Assembly: GCF_034702125.1 (NCBI RefSeq)
Contig: NC_085880.1
Location: 14,072,475 to 14,136,474 of the forward strand
Direction of reading: 5' to 3'
DNA from: Engraulis encrasicolus
Taxonomy: Eukaryota; Chordata; Actinopteri; Clupeiformes; Engraulidae
DNA: 64,000 nucleotides
The first letter of the stretch is position 1; each line of letters begins with the position of its first letter. The position numbers and the translations under genes are program-made. The notes below the pieces were generated by a model that worked only from the letters and a program-made list of their open reading frames with translations, ran no database searches and was not told the origin of the DNA. This document shows, in pieces, positions 42,901 through 53,473 of the stretch.

Positions 42901-45590
42901 TAGGCCAATGTTTGTATGTTTTTAAGGGTTTTTGCAACAATGGAATTCCCCTATTTCTGATATGTCTGTGTCTGTCTGTCTATCTATCTATCTTCAGCTG
43001 ATGGTCATGTCAAGAGGAACTCATGATGACACTGGTTTTGTTTGATTTCAGCAGCAACAGGTCGGAGAGGAAATGCTCCATATGGCGAAGCAGTCTAGGA
43101 AGGAGGCAAAGTGCTCTACCGAGGACAGGAAATGGCCTACAGAGAAGGCAAAACGGTCTAGGAAGAAGAGAAAACGTTTCACAGAGGTGGCAAGGCCGTC
43201 TACAGAGGAACCGAAGCAGTCTATGGAGGACGCAAAATGGTCCAGAGAGGAGGCAAAACAGCCTACGGAGGCGAGAAAGGCTGCTTCGGCAGGGGCGGGG
43301 GCAGTACTGGCAGAAAAGCGGGCGGCTCTGGAGGCACAGAAAGCAGCTTTGGAGGCCAAGCTGGCTAAATTGGCAGTGAGCCCAACGCTGCTTCACACTG
43401 AGCACACCACAGGTAACTCCACACACAGTTTTTAACACAGAGGGGCACCTGTAAAAAAAACACCAAAGCTATGAAGAAGATGATGCCGATGGTGGTGGTG
43501 ATGATGACGTTATCAGTGCTAGTATTATTGTTTTAGTTTTTATTGTTTTAAGGGTAGCCATGGCAATTTGTCTTGCAACCACTAATAAGATTTAATTCCA
43601 TATAATGAAAGTCATCTCTGCTACCTTCATCCATGGCTGAAGGAACCTTGAGCAACACATGTGATGCTTGGTTTTCTTTTATGCTTTTTTTTTCAATCCT
43701 GCAGATCAACAAATTAAAAGAAAAGTAAAACTGACGACTAAAGCTAAAGCCAAGAAGGTTTGGATTATTGGGGACTCCCAGGTGTTGAAGTCAGTCCAAA
43801 AGCATATTGTTATGCGCCAGAATGAAAAGGGCCATACTTGGAGGCCATACTGGATACCGTTAGTAGATGTGAGCTTGGCCAAGGTTGTACATCAGGTGCT
43901 TAAGGTCCAGTCAGAAAACTGGCCTAACCCGGACATGCTGATCATCCATCTTGGATCATCCTGTGACATCCCACATAGGAACCTGGAGCAGATGGTGCTG
44001 AGTATCCAGGAGCACCTGCTCATGATCCGACGGATCTTCCCCCAATGCGCACTGGTGTGGTCGGACATCCTTTCAAGGACACACAGGAAAACACAAGGAC
44101 ATGAGGATGCCCACAGCACTGACCTGGCCAGTAACCGACACGAGGTCAACATGAGACTGTGCAGCATAGTCAAGCAACTTGGAGGAGCAGTGATCGCACA
44201 TGGAAACATTCAGCCAGAGCACTTTGTCTCAGAAGGCAGTCTGCTCTCTGACAAGGGTGAGCAGTTGTTTAAGCAGAACATCTTAGGCTTTGTGGATCCA
44301 TGGAAGTGGGACCACAACTCCATCCCAATTCTTTCAGAACATCTTCCTGAATCCACGAGACCTGCAGACCACAAGGAAGCACTGGCACATTTAACCGATA
44401 GAACCGATCAACCCATCACAGGTACCATTATATTATATAACCTTGTTTTAGGCATTTGCCAATACTTGCAAGATTTTCTTGATCTGATAATGGGTCACTT
44501 GGTCTCACTTGGTAGTAGCTGGATATCTTGGTGGAACAGTGGAACCAAAAGTAGAAGTAGAAGGGGAAAAACCTGCAGATTATTCACAGCACAACTAACC
44601 TCTCCAAGTAACTGTCTGGTTAGACCAAGTGACTCGATCAGATCAAGAAAATGTTGGTAAAATGCTTGTATTGGCAAAATCCATAATTTGTGTTGGGTTG
44701 CATGTTATCAGCCCAAATCACTGGGCCATGTTAACTTATGATCTAACTCATTTAGGTAGTTTCTGTCGTTATTAGTATTATTCCAAAAGACTAAGCACAT
44801 TTGTTGGACAATAAATGCCTTATATCAAATAATAATCATGAGTGACCTAAAAGAATTTTGCGTTATCGTTCATATTGTCTAAAAATGTTTACGAAAGCCA
44901 TTCTACCAGGGTATGCAAACTTATAAGATGCACTGTAATTTTCTGGAAATAATTTTGAATTTTGTTGGTACTGTTGTTTCTTTTTCTTCTTAAGGCTATG
45001 GTACCCAGAAGGCTGCTCAAGTGGTGTGGATTTGTGGGAAACATTTCTGTGGACTTGCCAGAGATTCGGCTGAACAGCTAGGTATTCCACTGCGAAGCGG
45101 CACTGGCTCGCTGGAGGTGGTTTGGAAAGCAATCTGGGGTAAAACGACATTTTCCTTTAAGAACCTGGTGAGTTTAGAGGACAAGGTCATTCGCCAACCA
45201 AACATGGTCATCTTCTACCTTGATGATGTTGAGGTCGGAGGAGACTGGAAATCAGTATTGACCGACATCAAGAGGGAAATGGAGTTACTGCACACTGTCT
45301 TCCCAGCGTGCCTCATTGTGTGGTCTGATATCTTCAAAGGAATTGCTCTGAATGTCACAGGTCCTGGTCTGGACCTCATCAATACCATAATGCACATTGT
45401 AGTTACTGAACTGGGTGGAAGAGTTGTTACCCACGACAACATTAAGCCAGAGCTTTTTCAAATCCAGAACAGTACGTTTATTTCAAAAAGAGTGACGCAA
45501 CAGGCCAACCGCAACATCCAGGAGTTTGTGTTGAAGTGGGAGACAGAGGTCCGTGGCTTAGCACAGAACACAAAGCCCTCACCACAATGA
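30905..45590 (+). CDS. Triple SGNH-like pseudo-hydrolase protein, paralog B (8 exons, intact)
   Basis: Exons: 30905-30978, 31267-33458, 35749-36491, 36788-37024, 38659-39036, 43052-43412, 43705-44421, 44995-45590. Their sum, 5298 nt, is divisible by three and every junction phase agrees; I found no internal stop. From the exon-1 ATG at 30959 (A at -3, G at +4) the product is about 1747 residues. Layout: RS-like stretch near 25-50, acidic disordered region to about 737, SGNH-like fold I 738-985, repeat-linker exons 986-1310, fold II 1311-1549, fold III 1550-1747. No signal peptide or membrane segment is apparent, so a nuclear or cytoplasmic protein is likely. Catalytic residues are missing in all folds. 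Not recognised as a named gene; function unknown. Confidence 0.82.
31267..33458 (+). CDS. Gene B exon 2: RS-like and acidic disordered region
   Basis: One open 2192-nt exon. It opens with an Ser/Gln/Arg tract (alternating RS and QS near 31315-31380), then basic Gly/Arg/Glu-rich sequence, repeated short S-P-T-A-K units, the helix ending KAMLAM twice, and two Y-D-P-F motifs followed by acidic residues. A conserved hydrophobic helix, LETIFLSMGFSF, lies near the end. It lacks about 150 residues that gene A has. Long opposite-strand open frames here are shadows of the skewed composition. Confidence 0.85.
33625..35633 (+). mobile_element. hAT-like element, copy 1, in gene B intron 2
   Basis: 2009 bp with ends CAGGGTTCCC / GGGGAACCCTG and a 6-bp duplication CAAGTA (33619-33624, 35634-35639). 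Gene A's intron shows the exact unfilled site (5065-5075). Holds one 62-codon frame, 33910-34098, with a BED-type zinc finger (C-x2-C and H-x4-H spacing). No transposase. Its inverted twin is 51483-53473. Confidence 0.88.
33910..34098 (+). CDS. BED-type zinc-finger remnant in hAT-like element
   Basis: 62 residues beginning M-G-K-C-R-F, with CTLC and H-x-x-H-type ligands in the order seen in hAT-linked BED fingers. It ends before any transposase domain, so it is a truncated reading frame. The twin at 53000-53188 differs at two residues. Confidence 0.45.
   Translation: MGKCRFNPKWLQDPKYFWVKSVPNDRKACCTLCKKTFTLGFFHNEDDAQNVHSLHCKHVHKP
35749..36491 (+). CDS. Gene B exon 3: SGNH-like fold I
   Basis: 743 nt, phase 1 in and phase 0 out, nearly identical to 5143-5885. 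Key blocks are WICGDGLVD, IIHLGDDD and LIVWSDLLP. Ser nucleophile and terminal His are absent. The intron before it carries the 2-kb hAT-like element. Confidence 0.87.
36788..37024 (+). CDS. Gene B exon 4: polar linker
   Basis: 79 codons, phase 0 on both sides, one codon shorter than 6093-6332. Contains ST-E units and a conserved C-P-V-P-D-E-S-S-A-S-T stretch. Confidence 0.8.
37296..38150 (-). mobile_element. Tc1/mariner relic in gene B intron
   Basis: Begins with TCCGGAAAGTACTCACAG, the usual tip of fish Tc1-like elements. The middle (37760-37980) is reverse-oriented transposase-like sequence (TCTCATCAGACCACACGAC). 37480-37620 is repeated in inverted form at 37975-38130. Confidence 0.7.
38659..39036 (+). 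CDS. Gene B exon 5: repeat module absent from gene A
   Basis: 126 codons, phase 0 in and out, acceptor after GGTTGTAG, donor GTAAAC. It starts QQQVTE like the neighbouring modules and contains repeats of R-S-T-x-V-V-N-x-P-M. The upstream intron (38160-38658) is a copy of the intron before exon 4, so the exon came from duplication of an exon-plus-intron unit. The equivalent stretch of gene A is replaced by a transposon-bearing segment. Because the phase is symmetric, its gain or loss leaves the frame intact. Confidence 0.75.
39158..39282. repeat. Hairpin, part of a larger insertion to about 39665
   Basis: GGTTAACGTTCGGCGAG and GTGGAATAGCAGCAC are matched by exact inverted counterparts around a short loop, giving arms of about 45 bp. 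The sequence at 41240 lacks this block, so it is an insertion. Confidence 0.7.
39897..41024. mobile_element. Non-autonomous DNA element
   Basis: 1128 bp with inverted ends CAGGGGCCTCATGTAC / GTACATGAGGCCCCAG. Interior has no long frame. Sits in the gene B intron before exon 6; absent from gene A. Confidence 0.75.
41240..42407 (+). repeat. Recent tandem duplication, period 584 bp
   Basis: 41240-41823 and 41824-42407 differ at only a few positions. Part of the unit also occurs at 39130 and 39668-39740, interrupted by the hairpin element. Confidence 0.93.
42590..42890. mobile_element. Probable hAT-like MITE
   Basis: TAGGGCTGTACAAA at one end and TTACATCCCTA at the other, with AATCG-rich subterminal sequence. 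Target duplication imperfect. Confidence 0.45.
43052..43412 (+). CDS. Gene B exon 6: 7-residue-repeat helix
   Basis: 361 nt, phase 0 in and phase 1 out. Seven-residue repeats around S-T-E-E, here with a more basic R-K-K-R-K-R patch, then an Ala-rich helix. Homologous to 8673-9015, with the insertion of the sequence encoding M-L-H-M-A-K-Q near its start. Confidence 0.8.
43705..44421 (+). CDS. Gene B exon 7: SGNH-like fold II
   Basis: 717 nt, phase 1 both ends. Block I VWIIGDSQVL keeps Ser. The next block reads IIHLGSSCD. The terminal block SLLSDKGEQLF has Leu where the catalytic His should be. It begins with a short basic tract (K-R-K-V-K-L-T-T-K-A-K-A-K-K), stronger than in gene A and possibly a nuclear localisation signal. 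Confidence 0.87.
44454..44679. mobile_element. Palindromic MITE in gene B last intron
   Basis: Arms ATTTGCCAATAC ... GTATTGGCAAAAT; 44458-44510 pairs with 44620-44677. Absent from the matching intron of gene A. Confidence 0.7.
44995..45590 (+). CDS. Gene B exon 8: SGNH-like fold III and stop
   Basis: Acceptor after TTCTTCTTAAG, phase 1. Block I reads WICGKHFCG. The central strand, IFYLDDVEV, has lost the LG signature that gene A still keeps (IIYLGSADL). CLIVWSDIF is conserved. It ends in a TGA within the same C-terminal residues as gene A (N-T-K-P-S-P-Q). Confidence 0.87.
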
Positions 45591-45979
45591 ACTCTCCCAA
45601 ATCCTCCCCATTACATTCAGCCTCCAATACGCCGTCCACTATTTCATAGCTCAACATTCTCAACTGCACTCCGCCCCAAACCCACCCCTCTATGCTATGT
45701 TCATATCAAAGAGTTCTGAAGTAAACAGAATCAAGAAGGTTGTTTTTTCCGTTTAAACCGTTTCTTTTTTATTGTTTATTGTTTTTTTGTTTTTTGACCA
45801 TCTGTCACACCTGACCGAACATGAGTTCAAACCATACATGTCAATAGATCACTGTATGCAGATCACTTGACACCGCTTCCAAAAATGTTTAAAGAAATAT
45901 TTAAATATTAAATATTTAATTATGGTAAATGTCATGTAACCGGTAAGGATGTGATGTGACTTATTTTTACATTTGCTGC

Positions 45980-45985
45980 AATAAA
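45980..45985 (+). promoter_or_regulatory. Candidate polyadenylation signal, gene B
   Basis: An AATAAA lies 390 nt past the stop of gene B, followed by a TG-rich stretch. In gene A the aligned site reads AAGTAAAT, so the hexamer is damaged there. Confidence 0.45.
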
Positions 45986-46035
45986 TGGATACCGGTATGT
46001 TGGATTTGTGTAATGTGTATTTTGTGCTTGCTGCT

Positions 46036-48070
46036 AGACACAATATGGTCCAGCTGCGTCTTGTCCAGCTAATACCGCTACGCCCATTCCTCCTTACTAG
46101 ACCGCCCTCACAGTATTAGTGCATTCATGTGGTCTTCCGAAGTAGATAATATCTAGTTGCGAAGTGGTATTTACAAGTGCGTTGCGTTCATGTGCTTTTT
46201 TGATGTCGTTTACAAATTAAAAATGGCGGACCAGAGTGAGACTCGCCAGTTTTTAAAATAAACAATTATAGACTGTTGTTCATCAGCTACAGCAAGCAAA
46301 TGAATTAGGAAGTCAAAAGGTAAACATGCTGAATATTTTCTGACACTGTCATTTACCATGACTGTCTGAACATACTGATGCCGGTTTTTGAGTATTTCAA
46401 CTTAGCGGTTGCCATGGTGAGAGTAGGGCCAGCTGTTCTCTGCGTCATCATCTCGTAAACTCGTTTATCAAAATTTTCTCCGAGTTGTCCAGTGGTAAAT
46501 ACCAGAAGCGGTGACGTTCATGTGTGCTTCCAGAGCCATCTAATATCAGAGTTACGCCACTCCCATAGACCTCTATGGACCAATCTTTCCACAGCAATGG
46601 CGGCTCTCACGGAGCCTCGCGGAGAATTAACATGGAAATCCCCATTGACTTTAGTTCTATTAGAAGTTACTTAGTTCCAGGAGGTGGCGGTATAACACAG
46701 AAAATGTGGTAAAGGTCATGTAATTTGTTTGTACTTAATCTTTGTTTGGTATGTGATGATCTGTGTTAGTTCCAAGAACAGAAGTTTACTGTTAAGAAAC
46801 ATTTTAATCAACGCAAATCACATCAACCAACCGACTGGTCCCCGGTTTGCGCAACTCTGTTATTCAGATGCTCTGGTGCTTCGAATGTCGGCATTTTCGA
46901 AATGTCGGCATTTACTTACGAAACACGACCACAGAACGCACAAAGAAGCCCCTTTGGCTGTTCAAGTTTCTGAAGTCAGTGACATGCTGCCGAATGACAA
47001 CACAAGCGCGCGGCGCGACTTATTAAACGACTGGAATGGATTTCGCTGCAGCGATCACTCAACTGTCGGTAAGATTTTCGAATAAATGGCATGAATAAAC
47101 ATAACGGTTATTTTACGAGTTGACTTAGTTGGAGTGCGAACAGAAAGTCGGAGGTGTCATATTGTTCAACCTGGTGTTAAACGTAAATTTCAATTTCTTG
47201 ACCAGTGCATGTAAAGAAATTGTAAATAAAACCGACTTGATGTAGTAGTGCTAAAAATAAACCTTTATATTTTCTCTTAGTGAACTTCTCAAAATATATG
47301 GGCTAATGTAGATTACCACTTGGGATGGGTTTATCGTTACCTATTGTTTCTGATGGGGCGTTAATTGGTGTGGCACCCGGAACTGTTCCTCACTTCGGGA
47401 AGATTGGCAAGGGGTAAGCCAGAGAACCTCTAGGGTAAGCTGTGTTTTTTTCCTCCGTGTCACTAACTATTTAATGATGTTTCTGTACTTTAATTTCTCT
47501 GTTATTTTATTGATCTTTGATGGGAAGATATTCTGTTACGTTTGTGTTGATATTTTCTTTGTAATTTTCGCTCAAAGTATGTACATTCGCCATTCGCCAT
47601 AATGTCCGCGATCGTTAAAGTTAACAGGTGCTAACAGGAGCAGATTGGGAAGTAAATAAATGCTACTGGATCGAGGCCCCTCGTCATCTCTCCTGCCTCT
47701 TCAATCATCCAAAGACTGTTTAGTCTGTTATTTTAATGTAATGGTCGGTTCATGTCCGTTGCATTGACTTGACTTGTCATTGGGTCTGATTTTAAATGTG
47801 CCATATAGTTCAATGTGGGAGCAGGTTCACACACTAAATAAGACACTAAGGTCAAGCACAAGCAGATTTTTTGTTTTTAATTTTTCAGAGCAGCTCAGAG
47901 CAAGATGTTTCAGGTTGCTGCCATCAGAGAGCAGTGATGACTTACCTCAGTCTTATGTAGTGTACTCCCACATTGAACTCTACTTTTTGGGTCCACGCAC
48001 CTACTTATTTCTAAACATCTAGAGTGCAACAATACCCATGCCTCCTAATGTGCCATATAACCTATATCTC
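46036..48070. other. Insertion relative to unit A, no gene established
   Basis: About 46036-51245 has no counterpart in unit A. A frame at 46888-47065 starts M-S-A-F-S-K and runs to a GTAAGA donor. It might be a first exon, but its phase does not fit the next exons. Confidence 0.35.
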
Positions 48071-48315
48071 GCCTATTGTGTGTGTGTGTGTGTGTGTGAG
48101 TGTTCGTGTTCGTGTTCGTGAATGTGTTCACGCAGATATAAGAAGTTGAGGTTGGGGTTGATGATCCACATGATGGTGATGGACCAGGACAGCTCTGGAC
48201 CTCCTGACTGGCAGCTCCATCCTCAACCTCCCTTCCTGTCCTTCACACATGTGCAGGTAAGGCCAATTTTTAAAAACTCACTGCATTGTCTGAGGCAAAA
48301 GTAGGAGAAAAGGAG

Positions 48316-48339
48316 TGAGTGAGTGAGTGAGTGAGTGAG
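48316..48339 (+). repeat. (GAGT)n microsatellite
   Basis: Six tetranucleotide units. Confidence 0.9.
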
Positions 48340-48817
48340 AACCCGGCCATTACATGTGATGTGACCCTTAAAGGGCGTGTGTGTGTCCTAGAACCAAGAC
48401 AGTGGCAGTGTGTGTCTGTCTGTCTTTGGTTAAGGATATTTTTAAGATACTACCTTGTTGTGTTAACATTATTTTGCTATTTCTGACAGGCAGAGGCAGT
48501 TTTCTGAAGGATGGTTAATGTCAGTACCAACATGTTGTGATGGAGGCTTCCACCTGAGCTGAACACAGAAACTTGCACACAGTGGTGAGTAAAACACTGA
48601 ATCTGTTTTGTTCTGCACTAGACCAATAAGTATTTCATACAGTAATTCCTTTCTGTGCTGTGTTTATTTATTGAAAAAAAATGTGGATAGAGGATAATAC
48701 AAAACACTGGCACTGTAGTGATCCCTGCACAGGCCAGAAGCTGTGTATCTCTTCAGCCTGGTGTTCTGCATTAAAATGATGGGTGTGATTTTTATGTAGT
48801 GTATTCTATGTATCCCT

Positions 48818-48820
<3 letters not shown>

Positions 48821-48854
<34 letters not shown>
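48821..48854 (+). repeat. (GT)n microsatellite
   Basis: Seventeen dinucleotides; a shorter relative is at 48079-48098 in the first unit. Confidence 0.9.
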
Positions 48855-48857
<3 letters not shown>

Positions 48858-49449
48858 TGTGCATGCGTGCAGATGGAAGCAGTCGTTCCTGTTCAGCATT
48901 GATATGCCGGTAATGGGTTTGATGAGCCACAGCATGGTGATGGGCAATCAGCATCAGGACCAGGGCCGCTCACAAGGAGAACCTCCTGCCCTGCCTCTTC
49001 ATCCTCAACCTCCAATCTTCCTGCTCTTCACACATGTGCAGGTGAGGACAACCTCTAAAATGCACACTTGACTTGAGGCAAAGGGGGGAGAATAGGCGTG
49101 CATGCATGCACGTGCACCAAACTTTAAGACAGTAGCAGTGTGTGGGGGGGCATGTGCACAAGCATATGCACATGCTCATGTCATGTCCTTCTGTAGGTAG
49201 ATAGGGGGTGGTTGTTTTTGTCTTAATTGTCATTCATAACATTAACATGCCTTTTTTTGACAGGCACAGAGCCAGTTTTCAGAGGGAGGGCTGATGACAC
49301 CAGCAACTTCGGATCTGAACCTGATCAACCCAGCACCAACCACTGTGCCGCTCCTCTGCCAACTGCACCACATGGCTCCACCATCTCAAAAAGGCACAGA
49401 CACTACTCCACTTCCTGCGAAGGATGAGAGAAGAGCCGACCTCCCCACA

Positions 49450-49770
49450 TCGGCACTCACCACCTTCTACGGGGGTGTCATTGAAATCATCCTGACCAGC
49501 TCTGTCTGGCATGTCAGCTATCAAGCTGAAGACTAGAAGGCAGTACAGAGAGTGGTGAGGACGGCAGAAAAGCTCATAAGATCACCCCTACCTGTTCTCC
49601 CTACTACCATCAGGGAAGCGCTAGCCCAGCATGCGGTGCTGCAAAAGCACACTGGGAAACGACTTCTTTCCACAAGCCATCAGACTCCTCAACGCACTGA
49701 AGAAAACCACATGAATAACCAAGGACACGGGAGAATATTCCATGAACACTTCTTTCACCATGCCACTTAC
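49450..49770 (+). pseudogene. LINE reverse-transcriptase C-terminal fragment
   Basis: Residues T-F-Y-G-G-V-I-E-I-I-L-T-S-S then, in another frame, Q-R-V-V-R-T-A-E-K-L-I and PLPVL match the usual end of a fish non-LTR ORF2, and the phrase for F-F-P-Q-A-I-R-L-L-N follows near 49670. At least two frame changes. Confidence 0.7.
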
Positions 49771-51245
49771 ACTTTACTCATTGCACCTTGTATACAGCAT
49801 CTTCACACCACCTGTATGAACTCCTCCTGCCGTGTGTGTGTGTCCACTGTGTTTGTGTATTTATTGTCCATCAGTATTATTTTACTTAGTACTTATTATT
49901 GCACACTGTTTGGGTGTCTGTATTTATAGTATGTATCAGTCTGTATTTAATGCCAATGCCTTATTTTTAGTTATTAGTTAAATGCACATTGGAGACTGGT
50001 CAAACACAATTTCAAACTTTGTGTTAACCCTCTTGTTGACCGTTCACACTTTATAGTGTAAAAGTAAACAGAAATAAATTCACATTTCATTCCTGTCTCG
50101 TTCACTTCTTTCAGCAATGTATGTGGCCTACATGCAGGGAAGCTGACAGGGGGGACAAAGGGGTCCGTTGACCTGGGCCCAGTGAGACCAGGGGTCCAGG
50201 AATGGGTCCTCATTACATTGTATGTAGTCTATGTATTGAGTGGGGGGCCCTTTCAGATGACTTTGTCCTGGGCAAAGCCAAAGCTGTCAGCGGCCCTGAT
50301 TATGTATGCACAAACACTGGTTATGATGGTAGGAAAATTTTTCTCTGTTTTCTGATGTCCTTTTAATTAAGACAGGCCAATCTGGAACCTCTCCTGGATA
50401 AAGAGGTAAGCTTCAATGGTGTGGTCACTCCTAAATCATAGACAGACATGGAGTATGGTAGGCCTATGGTAATGAAGAAATCGTTTTCTCCAATAAAACA
50501 AACAAATAGCCTATTGCTATTTCAAATACTATTTCATATTTTTTCATTAATATCTGCTCTTTTCAAGCTGGCCACATAACTGTGGTGAGGTGACACTCAT
50601 TACTTCAAAAAGTCGGGAATGTGTTGCTGATGTACATCGTACAACTTTTCTAAGTAGCCTATATCATGTCTTACCAAGTGAACAACCTCGCCTAAAAGGG
50701 TTTTTTAATTATTATTTGTCGGGTGTGTTAATATCCTGGAAAGGATAAATCTGTGGTTTAATCATATAGCCTACCCAGTGTTAACAGTGACCTCGATACA
50801 CACAGCTAGGTGAGGTAATGCCAACGCATTGACAGTATATATTCAGGCAATATATACAGTATTTACTGTCAATGTGTCAACGTTGTGTTGAAATCAAAGC
50901 ATTTTGGCGACCTGATACGTTATGACAAATCTGTGCATAGCGACACGAGTTCTAAACAGTAGGCTACAATGTCCGAGGTACGGGAAGACAAAGCAAAATA
51001 CATATTGGGATTAGAAAACGTGTGATTTATCTCACTTTCTTACATAAATTGTTGAGAATATTATGTCAGTGGAATGTTCAGTGAAACGTTTCTCTGGGCA
51101 CGGGATATTTGAAAACATGGAGCCTTCATCCGGAAATGGCCTTGAAAATGACATCATGCAGTATCCCTTCACGATTGGCCAATACGGCAAATGCCGGGAA
51201 CGCCCATGGGCGTGCTTGCATTAAGGGTGGAACTGTTTTACTGCA
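49771..51245. other. Intergenic, no gene seen
   Basis: AT-rich; end of the B-specific insertion. Homology to unit A resumes near 51246. Confidence 0.45.
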
Positions 51246-51482
51246 GCTGGACCCTTCTCGCTAGACACCTTAATTTCCCTCGGGATCAACAATAAAGCAT
51301 CTATGCTGTTCTTCTGTTCTCTATTGTAGGCTACTCTTCCAAACCCACTCTTCTTGCCTCTGAGCCCATATCACAGGGATAGTAATATTCAGGCTCAGTG
51401 CCTGATTTCAGGCTTGGCAGAGTTTGTCTGTAACATAAACATATAACGCATGACTCATGTAACATACATTCATGACCCATTA

Positions 51483-53473
51483 CAGGGTTCCCCCAGGATT
51501 GTTAAACCTAAATTCAATGCTTTTAAGACCTTTTTTAATGCATGTTCACATAAAATTTAATACTTTTATCGCACCCATTATTTCAATAATATTGAACGAA
51601 ATTCAATTAAGAAAGCGCGTATCAAATTCAAACCTCATTACTTCTTAAGAGATTACCTCTCTGTTTGGCACAAGAATGTACATTTATGGAAAATACAATT
51701 AAAACACATGCAAAGTTGCATTGTAGCATCTCAGATTTATTTACTTAAACACACCCCAGAATTGAATTCAAAAGCTGCTTCAAAAGCACTATTTATTTGT
51801 TAATTGCAGATTACCGACTTGCTGTGATGATCACCGATCAGCCAAACACAGAAAGAATTGGAACATTTGCTGTTTTTTATAGGCTATTGACATTTTCTAG
51901 GATGAAGTAGACCAATCATAGGCCTAATCATAATTTGCACATGTACTGTAACCTATATTCATACAGTAGGCCTATATGTCTTTCAACATGTATTAGCCAA
52001 TATAATGTAAACCTATCAGACTAAATTGGAGTAGACCATTATTATTGTTGTTGGGCCTAATAATTAGGCCTAATCGTTTTTCTTCACTCCATTATAATGA
52101 CGTTCAAAAAGCATAATTGCCTACATTTAAATGTATCATTTACATTTGAGCTTTAAACTGACAATAACCCACTCATTTTTTGAGTCAACAAGTTATTGGT
52201 CATAGGGCTAGTTGTGCAAGTAATGACCCCCCTTAGTAAGGAAATGCGCCGTGAGCCCCCCCTATTCATAGATGGGTCAGGTCTCCTGGTTTAGCAGCGC
52301 ATCGATTAAAACAAGATCAACTAAGTAGTCGTCTTTTTTCCGAACAGCAAGGGGAAATAGTTCAGAGACGGGATTTGATACGAGTCAAGTTTGCTACCAA
52401 CAGGTATAGCGTGCCCACGCGTTGGTGTGTGGAGTGCACTGTAGCCGTGTGTGACGCGTCTGTGGTTATTATTGGCCACCTCAAAAATTCAATGCAAGAT
52501 TTTAAAAAGAGGCTAAATGTTGCATGACGTCGCCTTGTTTTCTGCTAACGCTTTTAGGAGCTCCTCAAACAAGAGTGTGTTAATTAATGTCGGTGGTCGT
52601 TTGTGATACATCTACTAGTTGCGACCAATCGATAGGTCTGTCTCGCCAAGTAGCCTAATTGCGTTTGTAACACAGCTTTGTCATGAAATTGAAATGGCTA
52701 CAAATGACAGCGGTGGATTTCTGATTGCTCCTTAAGTTTGCTTCACAACGTTCAATAGCCTTAAAAAGAATACCCCAAGAAAACCGGTAACACTCCACAA
52801 CATCAGTTCTCCACTGTTTGCATGAACACAATGAAATAAATATAAAGGGGGTGTGGCTTTGATCACAACCTGCTTCTCGAGTTCAACTGGTGCTTGGACG
52901 GCACAAATAAAACTTTGCTGGTTAGTGGAAAAAATACTTGTGCGCTACGTCGAGGATAGATAATTGTTAATGCTACACTTCCCGTTGTCGCTGCAGCACT
53001 CAAGGTTTGTGCACGTGTTTACAGTGCAACGAATGGACGTTCTGTGCGTCATCTTCATTATGAAAAAAGCCCAGCGTAAACGTTTTCTTGCATAGTGTGC
53101 AGCACGCCTCGCCGTCATTCGGCACAGATTTTACCCAAAAGTATTTTGGATCCTGCAGCCACTTGGGGTTAAACCGGCACTTTCCCATTCTTCACCTCAC
53201 CTCATCAAAAAATGGCGCCGCTGCACTCTAGATTTGTGTTTACAGTAGCGTTCTACAACTAATCATGGGTATTGACGTTCTGTGCGTCATCTTCATTATG
53301 AAAAAAAAACTTCGTCCTTTAGGTTGCACACTGAAATGTTTTTTGAAAATTTAATGCCGCAGTGAAAAAAATTCCCGACTTTTAACAGCTAATTCAATGC
53401 TATTAATGCTCTTAATGCTGGATAACTAAATTCAATGCCTTTTTAATATTTTTAATAACCCGCGGGAACCCTG
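51483..53473 (-). mobile_element. hAT-like element, copy 2, inverted
   Basis: 1991 bp, same ends and same 62-codon BED frame (53000-53188, minus) as 33625-35633, nearly identical, opposite orientation. Flanks (CCCATTA / AACTAGG) show no target duplication. It is nested in another insert bounded by CATATCA repeats (about 51370-51376 and 53549-53555). Confidence 0.87.
53000..53188 (-). CDS. BED-type zinc-finger remnant, copy 2
   Basis: Twin of 33910-34098 with D-G-E in place of D-R-K. No adjoining transposase. Confidence 0.45.
   Translation of the reverse strand: MGKCRFNPKWLQDPKYFWVKSVPNDGEACCTLCKKTFTLGFFHNEDDAQNVHSLHCKHVHKP

Larger units (their letters stand above)
48134..49536 (+). pseudogene. 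Duplicated two-exon unit of unknown gene, reading into a LINE tail
   Basis: Two related exons (about 48137-48257 and 48874-49041) end in the same residues, F-T-H-V-Q, at GTAAGG/GTGAGG donors. Each is followed by an exon starting GCA-(C)AGAG-CAGTTTTC (48491 on and 49265 on). In the second unit the junction is in phase 0 and opens 90 residues, but these run into LINE sequence. In the first unit the second exon is frameshifted. A (GT)n tract precedes each first exon, so a tandem duplication is clear. Protein not recognised. Confidence 0.4.

Noticed and set aside
46888..47065. Possible first exon ending at a GTAAGA donor
   Set aside because: Weak start context, phase 1 does not fit the phase-2 acceptor at 48137, no recognised sequence.
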